This document shows positions 5,563 to 9,072 of a stretch of 9,072 nucleotides of DNA, piece after piece; the stretch's first letter is position 1, and each line of letters opens with the position of its first letter. The stretch comes from Betaproteobacteria bacterium (GTDB lineage: Bacteria; Pseudomonadota; Gammaproteobacteria; Burkholderiales; SG8-39), in the NCBI GenBank assembly GCA_019237595.1, contig JAFAGU010000124.1, positions 1 through 9,072 of the forward strand. The letters are read 5' to 3'. The notes beneath the pieces are model-generated. The model was not told the origin of the DNA, searched no databases, and saw only the letters and a program-made list of their open reading frames with translations. Made by a program: the position numbers and the translations under genes.

Positions 5563-7035
5563 TTAGAGACGCTCCGCAACCCTGCGGAAGTGCAGCCCGA
5601 TGATCGCGAGCTCCATCGCGACGCGGAACTTGGCCGGCTCGCGCAGCAGCGTCGACCAGAAGAGGCGCCAGAACGAGATCCTCCCCCGGCTCGCGAGGCC
5701 CAGATTCCAGAGCGAGAAGGCGAACGCCCGGACGTCCGACCAGGCCATGCGCACGCGCGGGCCGTGCGGCCGCCAGTTCGCGAGGAACGTCCGGACGCGC
5801 CGGTAGTAGGCCTCCGGCGCATAGAGCGATTGCATGAGCTCGCGGTAGCCCGCGAGCAGCGTCGAGCGCTCGAGCTTCGGCATGAAGTTGAGCACCGCGG
5901 AGGTGTTGTCGCCCAGGCTTCTCGCGACCAGCCTGCCCTCGCGCGCGAGCCGCGCGTACAGGCGCGTCTGCGGCAACGCGGTCAGGAGCCCGACCATCGC
6001 GGTCACCACGCCGGCGCGCTGGATGAAGTCGAACTGCAGGCGGAAGATCTCGCGCGGGTCGCTGTCGAAGCCGACGATGAACCCGCCCATGACCTCGAGG
6101 CCCGCGCGCTGGATCGCGTGCACGGCGCCGACGAGGTCGCGCTTCGCGTTCTGGACCTTGCGGCATTCCTGGAGGCTCTCGGGCACCGGCGTCTCGAGCC
6201 CGACGAACACCTTCTTGAAGCCGGCGCGGACCATGAGAGCGAGGAGCGCGTCGTCGTCCGCAAGGTTGACCGAGGCCTCGGTGAGGAAGCCGATCGGCGT
6301 CCCAGTCGCCTCGCGCCATGAAGCGAGCGAGCCGAGGAGCGCCTTCACGCGCTTCTTGTGGCCGATGAAGTTGTCGTCGACGATGAACACCATGTCGCGC
6401 CAGCCGGCGCGCCGCAGGCCTTCGAGCTCCTCGATCACGCGCTCGGGCGGCTTGGTGCGCGGCACGCGCCCGTACATCGCGACGATGTCGCAGAACTCGC
6501 AGTCGAACGGGCAGCCTCGCGAGAACTGCACCGGCATGGTCACGTAGTGGCGCGGCTCGATAAGGTCCCAGCGCGGAGACGGCGTGGCGGCGAGGTCGGG
6601 GAGCTCGGCGGCGCGGTAGCGCGCCTTGACCTCGCCGCGCCGCAGGTCCGCGACGAGCTCGTCGACGACGTTCTCCGCCTCGCCCAGCACGAAGTGCTGG
6701 ATCTCGGGGAATTCCTCGTGGCAGGCGGTGAAGAGCGGGCCGCCCGCGATCACCGGGCGCCCGAGCGCGGCGCAGCGCCTTGCGATCTCGCGCGCCGCCT
6801 CGCGGTGGACGATCATGCCGGAGAGCATCACCCAATCCGCCCACGCGATGTCCTCGTCGCGCAGGCGCTCGACATTGGTGTCGATGAGCCGCAGCTGCCA
6901 TTCCCGAGGCAAGAGCGCCGCCACTGTAAGGAGCCCGAGCGGCGGGAAGGCCGAGCGCTTGCCGACGAGGCGCAGCACGTGGCGGAAGCTCCAGAAGCTC
7001 TCGGGATTCTGCGGATAGACGAGCAGGATCTTCAT
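5563..7035 (-). CDS. B12-binding-domain radical SAM protein (DUF4070-type C-terminus), substrate unknown
   Basis: The 490-residue protein has the B12-dependent radical SAM layout. An N-terminal Rossmann-like cobalamin-binding region (about 1-140) opens with MKILLVYP and holds LIDTNVE and a GGP segment. The radical SAM core (about 165-370) has the 4Fe-4S cysteines C175, C179 and C182 in CxxxCxxC. A C-terminal basic, aromatic extension (about 375-490) resembles DUF4070. The DxHxxG cobalamin-ligand motif is not visible, as in many of these methylase-like enzymes. Such proteins often methylate unreactive carbons; the hopanoid C2-methylase HpnP has a similar build, but I see no basis for naming this one. 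An FNR-type box (7081-7094) is centred about 52 bases before the ATG, so it is probably made under low oxygen. No Shine-Dalgarno is visible before the ATG, which is unusual here. Confidence 0.85.
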   Translation of the reverse strand: MKILLVYPQNPESFWSFRHVLRLVGKRSAFPPLGLLTVAALLPREWQLRLIDTNVERLRDEDIAWADWVMLSGMIVHREAAREIARRCAALGRPVIAGGPLFTACHEEFPEIQHFVLGEAENVVDELVADLRRGEVKARYRAAELPDLAATPSPRWDLIEPRHYVTMPVQFSRGCPFDCEFCDIVAMYGRVPRTKPPERVIEELEGLRRAGWRDMVFIVDDNFIGHKKRVKALLGSLASWREATGTPIGFLTEASVNLADDDALLALMVRAGFKKVFVGLETPVPESLQECRKVQNAKRDLVGAVHAIQRAGLEVMGGFIVGFDSDPREIFRLQFDFIQRAGVVTAMVGLLTALPQTRLYARLAREGRLVARSLGDNTSAVLNFMPKLERSTLLAGYRELMQSLYAPEAYYRRVRTFLANWRPHGPRVRMAWSDVRAFAFSLWNLGLASRGRISFWRLFWSTLLREPAKFRVAMELAIIGLHFRRVAERL

Positions 7036-7080
7036 GGCGCGCGAGGATACGCGCCGGCGCGCCGCGCGGGCGCGCTGCCC

Positions 7081-7094
7081 TTGATGCAGATCAA
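7081..7094. promoter_or_regulatory. Canonical FNR box upstream of the radical SAM gene
   Basis: TTGATGCAGATCAA is an exact match to the FNR consensus TTGAT-N4-ATCAA. It lies between the small HemA-domain gene and the radical SAM gene, 45 bases before the radical SAM ATG. The bases where a -10 would be expected are very GC-rich. A TATCCT at 7044-7049 is the only AT-containing hexamer and is about ten bases farther than usual. Confidence 0.8.
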
Positions 7095-7141
7095 CGCCCG
7101 CAGACGTTTCGGGCGCAACGTAGCGTCGATGCTTGAGATCT

Positions 7142-7324
7142 TTAGGCGGCTTCGGTGGCGCCGTTCAGCGCGCGCGTAGGGCGGTGCATGAGCTTGTTCG
7201 TGAGGCGCTGCGACAGCGCCTCGATCACTTCGGAGGGGTTCGCGCCGCGGCGAAGCAAGCGCAGCGCCCGCTCGAGCTCGGCTGCCCGGGCGGCCTCCAC
7301 TTCCTTCGTGGCGTTGGCGCTCAT
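7142..7324 (-). CDS. Free-standing glutamyl-tRNA reductase (HemA) C-terminal dimerisation-domain-like small protein
   Basis: This 60-residue protein (start 7324, TAA at 7142) has no catalytic region but matches the end of glutamyl-tRNA reductase, the committed enzyme of C5-pathway heme synthesis. Its charged helix (residues 7-25), the following G-A-N-P-S-E-V-I-E-A-L, and LTNKLMHRPTRALN (about 42-55) parallel the GluTR dimerisation domain, whose E. coli version has LTNRLIHAPTKSL. The start overlaps the hemerythrin stop as ATGA (7321-7324), so translation is probably coupled; no Shine-Dalgarno is seen. It is likely helical and cytoplasmic. A role in pairing with full-length HemA to change its assembly, stability or activity is inference from the domain alone. 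It is not simply a broken hemA: no upstream catalytic part exists here, and the frame is intact and neatly placed in an operon. Confidence 0.8.
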   Translation of the reverse strand: MSANATKEVEAARAAELERALRLLRRGANPSEVIEALSQRLTNKLMHRPTRALNGATEAA

Positions 7325-7872
7325 GATTCGAGGGCGATCTGGCGCCGCAGCTCGCGGTAGCGCTCGCTCGAGCGCTCGCCGAAGACCGGGTCGCGGCCCG
7401 AGGGCGCCGCGTCCTTGACCGCCTGCCAGTCGAGCGGGCCGAGCTCCTTCGCGGCGAGGGGCAGGACGTCCTCCTCCTCCTTCGCGAGGTGGTTGCCGTA
7501 ATAGACGAGGTAAGTGGCGAGCGCGCTCTCGAGCTGCTCGCGCGGCACGATCGCGTCCTCGAGGATCGCCTCGATCATGCGCAGGAGGACTTCTCCCGTG
7601 TGCGCGATGACCCGGTGCTCCTGGTGCAGCCTCGCGAGCACGAGCTCCATGTCGGGACAGCGTCGCGCGAGCCGCTCGAAGGCCACGTCCTCGCGCGGAT
7701 GGTGGTACTGGTCGGAGTAGTCCCGCAGGTAGCCCACGATGTCCTGCATGAGCTCGTAGTTCGGGCGATCGCCCTGGTGGAAGACGTCGAGCTGCTTGCG
7801 AAGGAGCGAGAGCAGCTGGTTGAAGTAGACGTGCTCCGTGTGCCAGGCGGCGATGGGGTCGATGGCGGTCAT
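7321..7872 (-). CDS. Hemerythrin-domain di-iron protein
   Basis: This is a predicted four-helix-bundle di-iron protein of 183 residues, of the cytoplasmic hemerythrin-HHE type that binds oxygen, NO or iron for sensing, storage or Fe-S repair. Candidate ligands occur in the expected order: H11 and H14 (WHTEH), H57/H58 and E61 (YHHPRED), H83/H86 (HQEH), then H128 and E132 (HLAKEE). It lacks the N-terminal ScdA domain of YtfE/RIC proteins and has a short charged tail after about residue 150. A ribosome site AGGGGAGG lies about ten bases before the ATG. It has its own FNR-type box and a TACAAG -10-like element, so it is probably induced under low oxygen or NO. The stop overlaps the start of the HemA-domain gene, tying the two together. 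Confidence 0.9.
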   Translation of the reverse strand: MTAIDPIAAWHTEHVYFNQLLSLLRKQLDVFHQGDRPNYELMQDIVGYLRDYSDQYHHPREDVAFERLARRCPDMELVLARLHQEHRVIAHTGEVLLRMIEAILEDAIVPREQLESALATYLVYYGNHLAKEEEDVLPLAAKELGPLDWQAVKDAAPSGRDPVFGERSSERYRELRRQIALES

Positions 7873-7892
7873 GTCGCAGGGTCCTCCCCTTC

Positions 7893-7898
7893 CTTGTA
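7893..7898 (-). promoter_or_regulatory. Putative -10 element of the hemerythrin operon
   Basis: TACAAG on the minus strand matches TATAAT at four of six positions. It is 21 bases downstream of the FNR-type box at 7920-7933, as expected for a -41.5 activator site. The predicted start (near 7886) falls at the edge of the Shine-Dalgarno, so the exact start is uncertain. Confidence 0.45.
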
Positions 7899-7919
7899 CC
7901 GGAGGGCGCCCGGGCGTAC

Positions 7920-7933
7920 TTGACCTGCGTCAA
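7920..7933. promoter_or_regulatory. FNR/DNR-type operator upstream of hemerythrin, perfect palindrome
   Basis: TTGACCTGCGTCAA has perfect TTGAC/GTCAA arms with N4 spacing. It lies seven bases beyond the stop of the TRAP permease gene and is centred about 54 bases before the hemerythrin ATG. It matches the half-site of the first box in the cytochrome region, so the same regulator(s) probably act on both. Confidence 0.8.
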
Positions 7934-7940
7934 ACGCGGC

Positions 7941-9072
7941 TCAGCCGCCGGGCAGCATCCCCAGGACCCGCGGCAGCCAGAGCGAGAGCTCGGGCATGTA
8001 GGTCACCATGACGAGGAAGACCAGCATGGTGACGAGCCACGGCCAGACCGCGACCGTGAGCTCGGTGATCCCCATTCGGCTGATGCCGCTCGCTACGTAG
8101 AGGTTGAGCCCCACCGGCGGATGGCAGAGCCCGACCTCCATGTTCACGTCGATGAGGATGCCCAGGTGCACCGAGTTGATGGCGAAGGCCATCGCCGCCG
8201 GGTGCAGGATCGGCGCCATGATGAGGATGATGGAGGACGGATCCATGAAGTTGCCAGCCAGCAGCAGCGCCAGGTTCGACACGAGCAGGAACCCCACGCG
8301 GCCGAGGTCCTTGGAGAGGATCCAGTCGGCGAGCGCGTGCGGGATGTTCTCGTCGGTGAGGATGAACGAGAAGAGCGCGGCGTTCGTGATGATGTAGAGG
8401 AGCATCGCGCTCATGTTGGCCGAGCCCAGGAGCACCTTCGGCACGTCCTTGATCCGCAACGCCTTGTACACGAACACGGATACGAAGAAGGCGTAGACCG
8501 CGCTCATCGCCGCGGCTTCGGTGGCGGTGAAGATGCCGGAGTAGATGCCGCCGATGATGATGACGACGAGCATGAGCCCCCAGATGCTCTGGCGGAAGGC
8601 GACCCAGCGCTCCTTCCAGCGCGAGCGGTTCATGCGCGGGTAGTCGTTCTTCTTCGCAATCCACCAGGTCACGCCGCCGAGCATGGTGGTGAGGATGATC
8701 CCGGGGATGAGGCCGGCGACGAAGAGCGCCCCGATGGACGTGTTCGTGGCGATCGCGTAGATCACCTTCGGGATCGAGGGCAGCATGAGGATGCCGAGCG
8801 ATCCGGCGACGGTGATCACGCCGGCGCCGAAGCGCATCGGGTACCCGTGGCGCACCATCTCGGGGAGGACGATGGAGCCGATCGCCACCACCGTCGCCAC
8901 GCTCGAGCCGCAGACGAGCGCGAACATGGCGCAGGCGAGGATCCCGGCGAGCGCGAGCCCGCCGTGCCAGTGCCCGACCATGGAGGTGGCGAAGTCGATC
9001 ATCTTGCGCGCCACCCCGCCGTGCGTGAGGAAATTGCGCGCGAGAATGAAGAACGGGATCGCCATGATCTCG
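7941..9072 (-). CDS. dctM: TRAP transporter large permease subunit (DctM family), 5' end cut by window
   Basis: This is the large membrane subunit of a tripartite ATP-independent periplasmic transporter, which imports organic acids such as C4-dicarboxylates with an ion gradient. The frame stays open through base 9072. The visible part (about 376 residues) is nearly all hydrophobic helices, and family members are about 425 residues, so roughly 50 N-terminal residues are missing. Family signatures seen include AIPFFILARNFL near the visible start, a CGSSVATVVAIGS segment (SGS-A-like), SIGALFVAGLIPG, EAAAMSAVYA, HPPVGLNLYVASGI and the ending PELSLWLPRVLG. The usual I-P-P-S motif reads M-L-P-S here, a mild deviation that might affect the substrate path. 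The DctQ and DctP partners would be expected upstream, off the window. The substrate cannot be named. No clear terminator separates it from the hemerythrin operon. Confidence 0.92.
   Translation of the reverse strand, partial: EIMAIPFFILARNFLTHGGVARKMIDFATSMVGHWHGGLALAGILACAMFALVCGSSVATVVAIGSIVLPEMVRHGYPMRFGAGVITVAGSLGILMLPSIPKVIYAIATNTSIGALFVAGLIPGIILTTMLGGVTWWIAKKNDYPRMNRSRWKERWVAFRQSIWGLMLVVIIIGGIYSGIFTATEAAAMSAVYAFFVSVFVYKALRIKDVPKVLLGSANMSAMLLYIITNAALFSFILTDENIPHALADWILSKDLGRVGFLLVSNLALLLAGNFMDPSSIILIMAPILHPAAMAFAINSVHLGILIDVNMEVGLCHPPVGLNLYVASGISRMGITELTVAVWPWLVTMLVFLVMVTYMPELSLWLPRVLGMLPGG

Noticed and set aside
5198..6901. A 567-residue minus-strand frame overlapping the radical SAM gene and the second regulator
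   Set aside because: It is Arg/Ala-rich and runs through two well-supported genes in other frames. The radical SAM frame has the CxxxCxxC motif and a coherent fold.
7142..7324. The HemA-like ORF as a leftover of a broken hemA gene
   Set aside because: No trace of the catalytic or NADPH-binding parts is present upstream; that DNA is an intact hemerythrin gene. The ORF has a neat ATGA overlap and stop.
7904..7916. GC-rich palindrome GCGCCCGGGCG as a terminator after the TRAP gene
   Set aside because: It has no loop and no T-tract, and it falls between the hemerythrin operator and its -10 element.

Overview
The window looks like a chromosomal piece of a GC-rich, respiratory, facultatively anaerobic bacterium, most likely a betaproteobacterium. 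This rests on high GC3, an mto/mtr-type porin-cytochrome gene set, tandem Crp/Fnr regulators of the non-Fe-S kind, and a GluTR-like C-terminus ending in 'ALN' as I remember it from betaproteobacterial HemA. The assignment comes from protein character only. Coding density is very high. No gap between genes exceeds about 175 bases, and I saw no rRNA, tRNA, CRISPR array, insertion sequence or convincing hairpin terminator.

Region 1 (1-3875, minus strand) is a four-gene electron-transfer operon read right to left. It encodes a periplasmic monoheme cytochrome c, a membrane-anchored NapC/NirT (CymA-like) tetraheme quinol cytochrome, a DmsE/MtrA-type periplasmic decaheme cytochrome, and an MtrB/PioB-type outer-membrane beta-barrel whose 3' end lies off the window. 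This is the gene content of the mto iron-oxidation cluster (mtoA, mtoB, cymA-like mtoC, mtoD) in a different order. It gives a path from the quinone pool across the periplasm to the cell surface, or the reverse. Two oddities stand out: the seventh heme motif of the decaheme protein has lost its first cysteine, and the monoheme cytochrome has no methionine to act as distal ligand.

Region 2 (3876-5537) holds the divergent promoter region and two tandem paralogous Crp/Fnr-family regulators on the plus strand, each with a palindromic FNR/DNR-type box nearby. Both carry the E-x-x-S-R recognition-helix signature that reads TTGA(T/C) half-sites. Neither has the FNR iron-sulfur cysteine cluster.

Region 3 (5563-7872, minus strand) holds a B12-binding-type radical SAM protein of unknown substrate and, upstream of it, a hemerythrin-domain gene. 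The hemerythrin stop codon overlaps the start of a 60-residue protein that is essentially a free-standing glutamyl-tRNA reductase (HemA) C-terminal dimerisation domain. I know of no description of such a free-standing domain. Region 4 (7941-end, minus strand) is the large permease (DctM) of a TRAP transporter, cut at its 5' end.

Five perfect TTGA(C/T)-N4-(G/A)TCAA palindromes lie in the window, and all are in promoter positions: two in the cytochrome/regulator divergent region, one before the second regulator, one before the radical SAM gene and one before the hemerythrin gene. The window therefore reads as a compact oxygen- or NO-responsive regulon. The regulators control themselves, a cytochrome operon needing about 16 hemes, an oxygen/NO-type di-iron protein, and a small protein that could touch the committed step of heme synthesis. 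That last link is inference.
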